Origin: a virus
Reading direction: 5' to 3' (one strand)
IMG/VR virus record: IMGVR_UViG_3300023171_000039
Span: 1 to 24,236 of that record
DNA: 24,236 nt
The notes beneath the pieces are model-generated. The model had not been told where the DNA came from, searched no databases, and saw only the letters and a list, made by a program, of their open reading frames with translations. Numbering within the stretch: position 1 is the first letter of the stretch; every line of letters starts with the position of its first letter. The position numbers and the translations under genes are program-made. This document shows, piece by piece, positions 12,195-19,182 of the stretch.

Positions 12195-12415
12195 GCAAAT
12201 TTGGCCGGTTTTACACCAACGAAGAGCCGCCGCGTAAACTGGTGATCCTGGGACGCAGCGGCATCAGCCCCGATGTCTTGGTTGCACATGACCCAGACAA
12301 GGAGGGTGAGGTGCTTTGGATTGTCGAGAATGGAGATACCAAAGCGACGAACTTCTTCGTCTGCCACAAGCCTTATCGCGCCGTTCGCATGCCTGAAATT
12401 GGGGCGAAGCCATGA
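12191..12415 (+). CDS. Hypothetical protein, 74 aa
   Basis: A small protein, probably beta-rich (PRKLVILGRSGISPDVLVAH ... VENGDTKATNFFVCHKPYRA). Starts at GTG in an overlap and ends in an ATGA overlap. No domain recognised. It lies in the middle of the tightly packed early operon. Confidence 0.65.
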   Translation: MSKFGRFYTNEEPPRKLVILGRSGISPDVLVAHDPDKEGEVLWIVENGDTKATNFFVCHKPYRAVRMPEIGAKP

Positions 12416-13002
12416 CCACCCAAACGATCATCCCAAGCGAGGAACGGCTGCCCGATTTCTATGATGAGCGGGTCCAAGCAATTTACGCCATCCTTTGCGA
12501 CACATCTCCCCCGCCCGATGGCGAGCATTGGGAGGGGTTCTGCGCTCGCCGCATCGTCGCACGCACCTCTAGCGCTGTGCCTGCGGTGAAGTGGGGCGAT
12601 GCTGAAACCGTGGGCAACCTCATCGCGCAGTTGCAGACGTTCGACCCCGCAACGCCGATCTATGGCGTCTTCCACGCTGACGCGGGAGATGGGCGGAAAG
12701 CTCGTATTCGTGGGCTGACTTTGTCACGAGAACGGGTAAATGGCAGGCTGATCGATACCGGAAATGTCTTGGTCCCGTATGCCATTGTTGCGTGGTCCGC
12801 GCCAGACGAACGCCCATCTACGGAGCCGAGCGAGGAGATGGTGGAGGCGCTGAGGCCGTTCGCTGATATCGCCAACGAATACGACGATGCCGAGGATGAT
12901 GATTTTCAGGTCTGGAAAGATTTTGACGTCATGGGCGCCTCTTTGCCATTGAAGCATTTCCGCCGCGCCCGCGCCGCTCTCAACGAAAGCCAGTCAAAAT
13001 GA
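12412..13002 (+). CDS. Hypothetical protein, 196 aa, modular
   Basis: An N-terminal region of about 60 residues, a middle (VGNLIAQLQTFDPATPIYGV) of a type often seen in small phage proteins, and an acidic C-terminal part (SEEMVEALRPFADIANEYDD ... RRARAALNESQ) typical of accessory phage proteins. It seems assembled from parts that also occur alone. Start and stop both overlap neighbours by ATGA. Function unknown. Confidence 0.7.
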   Translation: MTTQTIIPSEERLPDFYDERVQAIYAILCDTSPPPDGEHWEGFCARRIVARTSSAVPAVKWGDAETVGNLIAQLQTFDPATPIYGVFHADAGDGRKARIRGLTLSRERVNGRLIDTGNVLVPYAIVAWSAPDERPSTEPSEEMVEALRPFADIANEYDDAEDDDFQVWKDFDVMGASLPLKHFRRARAALNESQSK

Positions 13003-13166
13003 GCGAGGATATTTTCAGGATCGGATCGTACATCGGCGTCTTGCTTGGGCTGGGCTACGGAGCGGCCTTCGGAACCGGATGGCATACAGGGTTTCTTGCC
13101 GTGCTTTGCGTCGGTTGCATATTGTTTTGCGCTCGCCGGCTGAACGAGGTTCGCCATGACCAGTGA
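12999..13166 (+). CDS. Small two-pass membrane protein, 55 aa
   Basis: MSEDIFRIGSYIGVLLGLGY followed by GAAFGTGWHTGFLAVLCVGC and ILFCARRL gives two hydrophobic segments and a charged tail. The ATG is in an overlap with the preceding stop and the gene ends 11 bases inside the next. It is one of three micro membrane proteins in these early operons. Function unknown. Confidence 0.6.
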   Translation: MSEDIFRIGSYIGVLLGLGYGAAFGTGWHTGFLAVLCVGCILFCARRLNEVRHDQ

Positions 13167-13656
13167 ACAGCATATCTCCGATGCCGCGCTAGAGGCGTGC
13201 CCATTTTGCGGCGGGCCAGCCAAGGCGCCAATCCACTACAATGGGACCTGGGAAACCGGATGCGCCGGCCCGCACGAATGTCCTGGCACGGATGTTCTCG
13301 TCCCGCTCGCCGCATGGAACCACAGATCGCAACCTACCCAGCCTATGGCTATGACCGAAGCAATGGTCGAGCGTGCGGCGATGGCACTTTACGATAACGA
13401 TGGCGCTTGGGCGAGAGAGCTGCCATGGGCGAAACTCCTAAAGTCCGAAGCGGATAGCTATCGTGAGTTGGCCAGAACTGTCCTGCTAGCCTTATCAATG
13501 GACCAGGGTATCGACGCGACAAAAGCCGCACTGATTGCCGACCTTGATAGACGTGCTGAGTATTTGAAAACTCCGGGAATGTCGCATGATCGAGAGCGCA
13601 CCGTGGCATTGTTAGAGCGCGCGTCTGCATATCTTTTAAGCGGGGCCGGGCAATGA
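13156..13656 (+). CDS. Lar-like zinc-ribbon protein with extra C-terminal part, 166 aa
   Basis: The first 60 residues match the Lar restriction-alleviation type: CPFCGGPA (Cys15, Cys18), Cys36 and Cys42 (CAGPHECPG), then AAWNHR (52-57). In Rac prophage Lar relieves type I restriction, but many Lar-like zinc ribbons are uncharacterised. The C-terminal part (MTEAMVERAAMALYDNDGAW ... SYRELARTVLLAL) is a separate helical module common in phage accessory proteins. The start lies in the previous gene, and the stop overlaps the next. Confidence 0.75.
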   Translation: MTSEQHISDAALEACPFCGGPAKAPIHYNGTWETGCAGPHECPGTDVLVPLAAWNHRSQPTQPMAMTEAMVERAAMALYDNDGAWARELPWAKLLKSEADSYRELARTVLLALSMDQGIDATKAALIADLDRRAEYLKTPGMSHDRERTVALLERASAYLLSGAGQ

Positions 13657-13754
13657 GCGACAAGCCAAAATACGATTGGGTCGCAACCGCACGGTGGGCT
13701 TATTGGGCGCGCCTTGGCCTCGTGAAGCCGCAGGAGATCTCCAGTGATGAATAG
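13653..13754 (+). CDS. Micro-gene, 33 aa
   Basis: MSDKPKYDWVATARWAYWAR LGLVKPQEISSDE is a short aromatic and basic peptide. Its ATG overlaps the stop of the Lar-like gene and its end overlaps the next start by 11 bases. It could be an amphipathic peptide or a coupling cistron. Evidence is position and overlap only. Confidence 0.5.
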   Translation: MSDKPKYDWVATARWAYWARLGLVKPQEISSDE

Positions 13755-14298
13755 CCCCCAAATCACTGATGAGATGGTGGACGCCGTATGCCAAGTCCTG
13801 TGGGACGGCGATGTGGATTGGATCACGGCCTGCTATTTGGCCAAGTGGGACCGCACGCGACCAGATTACTGCATAGACACCATCGGCCTGCGCAAAAAGG
13901 TTAGAAGCGCACTGGCGGAAGCCCTGGATATCCAGCCGTCGCCGCCCACCAGCGATGCGAACGCTGTTCTAGCGAATGAGTTGGCCGATATCTGCGCTGG
14001 CGACACGGTGGATGAAGATCAGGCAACTGCCATCCTGCGGGCCAAGGTCTTCATCGAGGACCACGGCCTTGTGTTCCCGACGCCTTCGTCTCGCATCGTC
14101 GGCCATATCTCCCCCATAACAGAGAAGGTGGCAGAGGGGTGGGTGCTTGCCCCAAAGATTGAAACCGACGAAATGTGCGAGGCCGGCCTAGAGGCCCTGC
14201 GCGAAAATCTCGGGCACACCGCCGTCATCGCTCGGGACGTTGCCGCCTGTTACCGCGCTATGATCGCTGCCGCCACATCATCTGAGGGAAAGCCATGA
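13744..14298 (+). CDS. Hypothetical protein with two similar halves, 184 aa
   Basis: Residues 9-60 (TDEMVDAVCQVLWDGDVDWI ... RKKVRSALAEAL) and 145-178 (DEMCEAGLEALRENLG ... VAACYRAMIAAA) share the same helical module found near the C-terminus of the 13156 product. Such modules recur in accessory phage proteins. GGAG at 13733-13736 fits a GTG at 13744 or the ATG right after it at 13747. Function unknown. Confidence 0.65.
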   Translation: MMNSPQITDEMVDAVCQVLWDGDVDWITACYLAKWDRTRPDYCIDTIGLRKKVRSALAEALDIQPSPPTSDANAVLANELADICAGDTVDEDQATAILRAKVFIEDHGLVFPTPSSRIVGHISPITEKVAEGWVLAPKIETDEMCEAGLEALRENLGHTAVIARDVAACYRAMIAAATSSEGKP

Positions 14299-14645
14299 GC
14301 GCCCGAACCATGGACGCGCGTGTTGCTGACGGCGATACCTACCGAGGGCTTAAACGCTTCATTGCCGATACCTTCCCCGACGTTCATTGGGAGGTCTATA
14401 GCTGGCACCAATACACCGGAAGCCCCGACACCTGGGAGGAAGGCAAAACTTTCTTGATCTACGGCGGTCTTGTGGACGGTTGGAAATATGGCCTGCCGCA
14501 ATTCAAAGCGCCGGATGGCGATGAATCGGCAGTAATTGGGGCGCTTTACGACCAGATTGAGGTGTGGTGGCGCGAGCGCAACCCCGGCCTACCGATGCGT
14601 GTTTTTAATGCCGTGCGCGCTGCTCTAACCTCGGGGCGGCCATGA
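14295..14645 (+). CDS. Hypothetical protein, 116 aa
   Basis: A protein rich in Trp and Tyr (HWEVYSWHQYTGSPDTWEEG ... GGLVDGWKYGLPQF), probably a small alpha/beta domain. Start overlaps the previous stop (ATGA), stop overlaps the next start. No family is recognised. Confidence 0.7.
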   Translation: MSARTMDARVADGDTYRGLKRFIADTFPDVHWEVYSWHQYTGSPDTWEEGKTFLIYGGLVDGWKYGLPQFKAPDGDESAVIGALYDQIEVWWRERNPGLPMRVFNAVRAALTSGRP

Positions 14646-14782
14646 ACAGCTATCGTCATAAGGCAGGGGCACTGGCATGGACTGTTGCGGCATGTATTGC
14701 CGGCGGATTTATCCTCTGGCTACAGTTCATTCAGCCCATATGGATTGCTACTGAGAAACTGGTGAGGGGGTGGTTCGGATGA
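14642..14782 (+). CDS. Micro membrane protein, 46 aa
   Basis: Reads MNSYRHKAGALAWTVAACIA, then GGFILWLQFIQPIWIATEKL: a basic head, one transmembrane helix and a basic end (VRGWFG). ATGA overlaps on both sides fix its frame. It lies three genes before int. Function unknown. Confidence 0.55.
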   Translation: MNSYRHKAGALAWTVAACIAGGFILWLQFIQPIWIATEKLVRGWFG

Positions 14783-14952
14783 GCCGCGCCCTTTCCATCA
14801 CCAAGCGCCAGGCCAAGTCTCTGCTGCAGGCTGCCGAGGAAGAGCATGGCATTGTCGAGGTCGAGACCAAGATCGGCATTGTTCGGCTGATCCCGGCTTC
14901 AATGGTCCGGAGAGACGAAAAGCTTGACGAGGAGCCGAAAGGCTACTTCTGA
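14779..14952 (+). CDS. Small protein upstream of integrase, 57 aa
   Basis: MSRALSITKRQAKSLLQAAE then VETKIGIVRLIPASMVRRDE is a charged protein with a helix-then-strands layout. Small genes of this kind often precede int in alphaproteobacterial prophages, and an excisionase or Int helper is a natural guess, though the HTH of typical excisionases is not evident. It overlaps both neighbours. Confidence 0.65.
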   Translation: MSRALSITKRQAKSLLQAAEEEHGIVEVETKIGIVRLIPASMVRRDEKLDEEPKGYF

Positions 14953-16046
14953 TGCCCGACATGCCACGTCGCCGCAAGCCATATACCCAGCGTGAGAAGA
15001 CGCGCCATGGAAAGACCGTCTGGTACTTCCGGCGAGGCACTGGTGCGCGCGTGCGGCTGCCGGGCGAATATGAAAGCCCGGAATGGCTCGCTGCGTATGA
15101 GGCGGCTTTGGGCGGCCTGCCGCCGCCGGCGCCGACCGCAGGCGGAACCTTCCGGTGGCTTGTCGAGCGATATAAGGCCAGCGCCAAGTTTGCGGGTCTC
15201 GCCAAGGAAACGCAGGAGAACCGATCGGGGATTCTGGATCGCGTCGTCAAGACGGCCGGCGACCTTCGCCTGAACCAGGTTACGCGCAAAATGCTGGCCG
15301 AGGGGCGAGACCGCCGCGCTGCCACGCCGTTTGCGGCGATCAATTACCTGAAGGTCATGCAGCAGATTTTCACCTTCGCTGTCGATGCCGGCTACATGGC
15401 CGAGAACCCAGCAAAGGGCATCGACCGGCCATCGCCGGCCACAGACGGCCACCACACATGGACCATTGAAGAAGTGCGCCGATACCAGGCGCGGTGGCCA
15501 GTGGGAACGCGCGAGCGGCTTGCCATGGATCTGTTGCTCTATACTGGCCTGCGCCGCGGCGACCTGGTGCAGATCGGCCGGCAGCACGTTCGCAACGGCA
15601 TCATCCGATACCGAGCCACAAAGAATGGCGTCGAGATCGTCTTGCCAATGCTGCCTGTGCTGCAGACGACCATCGACGCTGGGCCAACTGGCGATCTGGC
15701 TTTCCTCGTCACCATGCGGAATACGCCGTGGAAGAAAGAATCGTTCGGAACGTGGTTCAGGGATGCGTGTATTGAGGCCAAGGTGCCGGGCCGCGCTCAT
15801 GGGCTTCGCAAAGCGGGCGCGACATTCGCTGCCGAGAATGGGGCGAGCGATCAGCAGCTGATGGCGATCTTCGGGTGGACAAACCCGGAGCAAGCGGCGG
15901 TCTACACGCGAACCGCCAGCCGCGCAAAAATGGCAGCTATGGGGGTGGGGATGCTTATCCCTACCCCCGAAAATGGGGACCAATCGGGAACGACTATTCC
16001 CGCACCTATCGACCCGGTGCGGGGGAAAGGCGAAAAAGACCAATGA
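14952..16046 (+). CDS. int: Tyrosine-family phage integrase, 364 aa
   Basis: All parts of a tyrosine recombinase are present. An N-terminal arm-binding part (GKTVWYFRRGTGARVRLPG) is followed by a SAM-like core-binding domain (about 65-150) and the catalytic domain with Arg201 (TGLRRGD), Lys224 (ATKNG), His283 and Arg286 (HGLRK), Trp309 (FGWTN) and nucleophile Tyr318 (AAVYTRT). It would join attP to attB and, with an excisionase, reverse this. The ATG overlaps the previous stop by one base; a second ATG three codons later is an alternative. It is the last gene of the rightward operon, so repression of that promoter also silences int. Confidence 0.95.
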   Translation: MPDMPRRRKPYTQREKTRHGKTVWYFRRGTGARVRLPGEYESPEWLAAYEAALGGLPPPAPTAGGTFRWLVERYKASAKFAGLAKETQENRSGILDRVVKTAGDLRLNQVTRKMLAEGRDRRAATPFAAINYLKVMQQIFTFAVDAGYMAENPAKGIDRPSPATDGHHTWTIEEVRRYQARWPVGTRERLAMDLLLYTGLRRGDLVQIGRQHVRNGIIRYRATKNGVEIVLPMLPVLQTTIDAGPTGDLAFLVTMRNTPWKKESFGTWFRDACIEAKVPGRAHGLRKAGATFAAENGASDQQLMAIFGWTNPEQAAVYTRTASRAKMAAMGVGMLIPTPENGDQSGTTIPAPIDPVRGKGEKDQ

Positions 16047-16227
16047 AAACAATTACGTTTTTTGCACCTTGCGATCCTGCCGGGATCGCCATATTCTCTA
16101 TATTTCTCAAGGATTTCAGAGGCGAGGCCCCGCACCGGGCCAAATTTCGTGCCTTTGATTCCTTTGAAGGATTCCCAGCGTCGCCCGCACCGCTTGCCCA
16201 TCTACCAGGGCCAGAATAGTCTCCGGT
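16047..16227. other. Gap after int, candidate attP region
   Basis: No gene is visible in these 181 bases, the longest gap in the window. It starts AT-rich (about 16050-16070 and 16090-16110) and holds a perfect 7-bp stem GCGATCC (16071-16077) and GGATCGC (16083-16089). It also has a direct repeat CCTTTGA (16152-16158, 16161-16167) with a TCCTT/AAGGA dyad around the second copy. attP normally lies next to int; the crossover sequence cannot be named without the bacterial site. No tRNA fragment is recognised. Confidence 0.4.
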
Positions 16228-16554
16228 ATGCATCTTTATCAGTGGACCACCGACGACGATGAGGTCGCGCTCGACGCGATCACCGTCGGCATCGGCGACG
16301 ATTCGCCCGCGCTCGAAGCCGCTGGCTTGTCGCCAGTCGAACAGACCGCCAACGTCTATTGGCCGGACTGGGTGACCTGCGGCGATGTGGTCAAAGCAGC
16401 CATGGAAGGCCCCTACTCCGTTCCCGAAGCGCTTGAGCGCGCGGAACTGTTGTGCGCCCTCTGGGCTTACAACCGCGTGGTGATCGCCATCCAGAGCCGC
16501 TCCACCTGGCGCCGGGAATGGGGCGAACTTCGCGAGATGGAGGGCTTGGACTGA
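16228..16554 (+). CDS. Hypothetical acidic protein coupled to the SRAP gene, 108 aa
   Basis: An acidic protein (MHLYQWTTDDDEVALDAITV ... EALERAELLCALWAYNRVVI) with a helical C-terminal half and no recognised domain. No clear Shine-Dalgarno precedes the ATG. Its stop overlaps the start of the SRAP gene (TGATG), so the two are translated together and possibly work together at damaged DNA. Confidence 0.65.
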   Translation: MHLYQWTTDDDEVALDAITVGIGDDSPALEAAGLSPVEQTANVYWPDWVTCGDVVKAAMEGPYSVPEALERAELLCALWAYNRVVIAIQSRSTWRREWGELREMEGLD

Positions 16555-17237
16555 TGTGCGGACGCTTCACCAATGAGATGACCTGGTCTGAGCTGCATGC
16601 GCTCTACAGCATCCACAATGCGCCGCCGCCAAAGACCAACATGCAGCCGCGATACAATATCGCCCCGACCCAGGAGGTCCACTTCGTGCACCTCGACAAG
16701 GTGGGGAATCGCGAAATCGACAGCGGCAGATGGTGGCTGGTGCCGTTCTACGCCAAGGAACTGCCGAAGAATGCCATGTTCAACGCCCGCGTCGAGACGG
16801 TTGATACGTCAGGCGCCTTTCGCGAGGCATGGAAATCGCGCCGCTGCCTGATCCCCGCCGATGGCTATTTCGAATGGACCACGAGCGAGGTCGACGGCAA
16901 GAAAGACCCTTGGCTCCTGCAGATGCCCGATGCCGCGCCGTTTTCATTCGCCGGCCTCTGGGCACATAACGACAACCTGGGCGTTACGAGCTGCACCATC
17001 ATCACCGGCCCGGCCGTGCCCGAGATCGCGCAGATCCACACCCGCATGCCGTTCATTCTCACGCCCGAAGCCTACGACGCATGGCTCAGCCCGGAGACGC
17101 CGGCAGACATGCTCAAGAGCGTGCTGGTCGACGGCCAGATGGATCACCTGCTGACCTTCCATCGCGTCGGCCGCGAGGTGAACAATTCACGCTATGAAGG
17201 CACCGACACCAAGAAGCCGTTGATCAACTCGCTCTAA
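16554..17237 (+). CDS. SRAP/HMCES (YedK-like) abasic-site shielding protein, 227 aa
   Basis: The family hallmark is intact: MCGRF with Cys2, which becomes the N-terminal residue and forms a DNA-protein crosslink with abasic sites in single-stranded DNA. Asn77 (FNARVET), Glu107 (GYFEW) and His162 (IHTRMP) match the other active-site residues. The length is normal for the family. The ATG overlaps the previous stop by one base. No LexA box was seen upstream of it or its partner. It is found in bacteria and phages alike, so it may be host or phage; it lies between int and the late genes and converges on the frameshifted gene at 17241. Confidence 0.9.
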   Translation: MCGRFTNEMTWSELHALYSIHNAPPPKTNMQPRYNIAPTQEVHFVHLDKVGNREIDSGRWWLVPFYAKELPKNAMFNARVETVDTSGAFREAWKSRRCLIPADGYFEWTTSEVDGKKDPWLLQMPDAAPFSFAGLWAHNDNLGVTSCTIITGPAVPEIAQIHTRMPFILTPEAYDAWLSPETPADMLKSVLVDGQMDHLLTFHRVGREVNNSRYEGTDTKKPLINSL

Positions 17238-17240
17238 GCG

Positions 17241-17586
17241 TCAGGGCTTGCCCTTCTTGTTCTCCGGCGGTTTGCCATCCTGCCAGTAAATTTCGTCGGT
17301 CCATCGCCATATCTGCCGAGGCCTCCGGATGGTCAGGGCGCCGTCATCATCGAGGTGAGGGAAACGATGGCTGATGTGCATGTATTCGTATTTGCCGCAC
17401 TGCGAGCACCGCTGAAACAGGTCTTTGACCAGGAATGTGGCTCCGTAAAAAGCCAGCCAGATCAGACGCTAGGAAATAGGTGGTCCGCCTGCAGAGATTG
17501 CAACGAACCACAAAGAGCCTGCCGTCCCTCGCAATGTCCGCGATCGTCAGGCTCTCGATCTGGCGCCGGCTTGGCGTCATGCCCAT
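17241..17586 (-). pseudogene. Zinc-ribbon protein gene split by a frameshift
   Basis: The first 43 codons (MGMTPSRRQIESLTIADIAR, then FVVRCNLCRRTTYFLASDL) are in one frame and carry one CxxC. About 70 codons that follow are in the next frame (AFYGATFLVKDLFQRCSQCG ... KPPENKKGKP) and carry the second CxxC. The two halves make one sensible protein of about 114 aa with a complete zinc ribbon. The shift lies at about 17446-17460 in GGCTGGCTTTTTA, as one extra base. It may be a mutation, a sequencing error or a +1 programmed slip. The uninterrupted first frame gives only a 79-aa product with a meaningless end. It follows the HTH gene by two bases in the second LexA-boxed operon. Confidence 0.7.
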
Positions 17587-17588
17587 GG

Positions 17589-17759
17589 TTAGGCACGTCG
17601 GCCGCTGGTAACGACGTTGTCCTGCCAGGCCAGAGATTTTTTGACGAAGGTCACCGAGAAGCCGTAGCGCCTGGCAATCTGCCCCGGCGTCAGGCTGGCG
17701 TCCTGCGCTTTCGCCCAGCGAACGATCGCGGCTTTACTCGGTGGAATGGCAATGGACAT
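17589..17759 (-). CDS. Small HTH protein in the second LexA-boxed operon, 56 aa
   Basis: A homeodomain-like HTH (IVRWAKAQDASLTPGQIARR then YGFSVTFVKKSLAW) fills nearly the whole protein. The ATG at 17759 has AGGAG six bases upstream; a longer frame to 17855 would run over the LexA box and is rejected. The LexA box at 17797-17811 is 37 bp before the start. It is likely a SOS-induced DNA-binding protein, for example a late-gene activator, but that is inference. Confidence 0.7.
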   Translation of the reverse strand: MSIAIPPSKAAIVRWAKAQDASLTPGQIARRYGFSVTFVKKSLAWQDNVVTSGRRA

Positions 17760-17796
17760 GGTCGACTCCTTGGCAAGGCGTCGAGTCATAAAACTA

Positions 17797-17811
17797 GAAC
17801 GAAATGAGAAC
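17797..17811. promoter_or_regulatory. Second LexA (SOS) box
   Basis: Read leftward it is GTTC-TCATTTC-GTTC, an exact GTTC-N7-GTTC with the T-rich spacer common in alphaproteobacterial LexA sites. It lies 37 bp before the HTH gene at 17759 and just after the last late gene (stop at 17827). Confidence 0.75.
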
Positions 17812-17826
17812 AAGCCGGGCAACCGA

Positions 17827-18069
17827 TCAAATGTCGAGATGGTCCACAGGCGCATCGGGCCATAGCGGAACGCCTCGGGCGGGCACGAGGACGTCGACCC
17901 GCACCATCTCCCACTTGCCAGTTGGATCGCAGACGAGACATCGTCGCGACATCCAGGGGCTTCCGCCGATCACATGCAGGTCCAATTCCATCTTCCGTCC
18001 ACAGTGCGGGCAGATCTGGCGCAGAATCAAGGGTAGATTTCTGATCTCGTGACCCAGAACGGGTGGCAC
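17827..18069 (-). CDS. Small zinc-ribbon-like protein, 80 aa
   Basis: Two CxxC pairs (QICPHCGRKMEL and RRCLVCDPTG) about 30 residues apart suggest a zinc ribbon. The rest is EMVRVDVLVPARGVPLWPDA. The frame continues upstream to 18255 but that part is unconvincing. The start is uncertain: GTG at 18069, or TTG at 18030 in a TTGA overlap with the preceding stop. It is the last gene of the late/lysis operon. Confidence 0.5.
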   Translation of the reverse strand: MPPVLGHEIRNLPLILRQICPHCGRKMELDLHVIGGSPWMSRRCLVCDPTGKWEMVRVDVLVPARGVPLWPDAPVDHLDI

Positions 18070-18449
18070 CTTGAATATATCTCGGCAAATACCCCGTCCC
18101 GAAGCACGTCGGGTCGGACATCGATAATGTAATGCCGCGTGATGTTTGCGCCCAGCGGCCTCGCGGGGCCCGGATCGCCTTCCGCTCGAAAGGCAAGCTG
18201 CCGATACGACGCCCCCAGCTCGCCAGCAAACCAGGAGAACCCTTGCGGCTCGCATTGCCTATATTTGGTGTATCCGAAGACCACACGGGACTGGCCATCG
18301 CCATAGGGCTCGACGCTGGCTAGTTGGAACTTGGAATATGCTGGGAAGAGCTTCGTCTCGACATAAGGGCCGATCGTAAAGACGCCCATGTAGAGCACCA
18401 GGGCAGCCACGCTCGACAGGATGAAGTTGACAGCATCTTTGCGGCTCAT
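18027..18449 (-). CDS. Membrane-anchored protein in the lysis region, 140 aa
   Basis: One N-terminal transmembrane segment (FILSSVAALVLYMGVFTIGP, about 9-28) is followed by an outward domain with two Cys (YRQCEPQG and YSRCHPFW) that may form a disulfide. The start overlaps the stop of the coiled-coil gene (ATGA). It lies within the lysis cluster, so a role in host envelope disruption or in superinfection control is possible; no spanin signature is clear. Confidence 0.65.
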   Translation of the reverse strand: MSRKDAVNFILSSVAALVLYMGVFTIGPYVETKLFPAYSKFQLASVEPYGDGQSRVVFGYTKYRQCEPQGFSWFAGELGASYRQLAFRAEGDPGPARPLGANITRHYIIDVRPDVLRDGVFAEIYSRCHPFWVTRSEIYP

Positions 18450-18778
18450 GGCGCCAGCCCTCCGCGGATAATGAAAGTGGCGAAGGCCACGATGATGGCA
18501 GAGACGAAGATCCAGAGCGCCTTGGCGAACGTGCCCTTGATCGAGGATATGTCCGCCTTCATGCTGGCGACGTCGGATAGCAGGGCCTTCGTGCGCTCTG
18601 CATCGCCCGCGTCTGTGACTCTGCGCTCCTGATGCGCTTCGTCGTGCTTATCAAGGCGTTGGCCTGCGCTTCGAAGTTCATCGGTAAAGGCCCCCAGTGT
18701 CCTAGCCTGGTCGGCCTGATTGCGCTCCAGCGTATCCATGCGCCGCTGGAGAGCCGCAACGTCGTCACTTAATGCCAT
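18446..18778 (-). CDS. XhlA-like holin-associated membrane protein, 110 aa
   Basis: Residues 1-80 form a coiled coil (DDVAALQRRMDTLERNQADQ and LLSDVASMKADISSIKGTFA). One C-terminal transmembrane segment (LWIFVSAIIVAFATFIIRGG) follows. This is the layout of haemolysin XhlA-type phage proteins that assist holin and endolysin. The ATG at 18778 has GAGGG five bases upstream; an earlier ATG at 18790 lies over this site. Position after an endolysin and a holin-like gene fits. Confidence 0.7.
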   Translation of the reverse strand: MALSDDVAALQRRMDTLERNQADQARTLGAFTDELRSAGQRLDKHDEAHQERRVTDAGDAERTKALLSDVASMKADISSIKGTFAKALWIFVSAIIVAFATFIIRGGLAP

Positions 18779-18807
18779 TGCGGCCCTCATAGTATGAAGT
18801 GGTCAGG

Positions 18808-19173
18808 TCAGCGGCCGAAGCGTTCCGCAATGCGCTCCAAAATGGTCTTCGGCTTTGGGGCGGCAACGGCCTTGGCCTCGATTTCGCTAGCGGCTCGCGT
18901 ATCCGGCTTGACGGGGATCTGCTGCTTATCGCCGGTCACAACATGCGTGCCGACTGTCGATCGGAACGACCAGACATAGCCCCAGAGCGCGACTACGATA
19001 CCGCCGATGGCAATGGCGATGTTCTGGGGGGATGCGGCGCCGGTCAGCACTTCGGCTATCGCCGCCTGCACATAAGGCGGCAGAGCGGCGTAAACCTGGG
19101 AGACGAAGACCACGACGCCCCCAACCTCAAGAGCACGCCGAAATAGCCATGCGACGATGACGTTCTGAAACAT
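18808..19173 (-). CDS. Putative holin, 121 aa
   Basis: Two hydrophobic segments (about 13-32, and 50-70: IAIAIGGIVVALWGYVWSF) and a charged C-terminal tail with a basic end (KPKTILERIAERFGR) fit a class II-like holin, which opens the inner membrane at the end of the lytic cycle. AGGAGG lies five bases before the ATG. It is nine bases after the endolysin stop. The holin call rests on topology and position, not on a family motif. Confidence 0.65.
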   Translation of the reverse strand: MFQNVIVAWLFRRALEVGGVVVFVSQVYAALPPYVQAAIAEVLTGAASPQNIAIAIGGIVVALWGYVWSFRSTVGTHVVTGDKQQIPVKPDTRAASEIEAKAVAAPKPKTILERIAERFGR

Positions 19174-19182
19174 GTGGTCCTC

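Noticed and set aside
14943-16052. Leftward open frame of 369 aa
   Set aside because: Antisense to the integrase, which has all catalytic residues; shadow frame.
16071-16089. Hairpin after int as a terminator
   Set aside because: The perfect 7-bp stem has no T run on either strand; kept only as part of the candidate attP region.
17238-17260. AGGGCTTGCCCT dyad at the convergent gene ends as a terminator
   Set aside because: The arms leave a loop of two bases and the following T content is weak; it also codes for the end of the 17241 gene.
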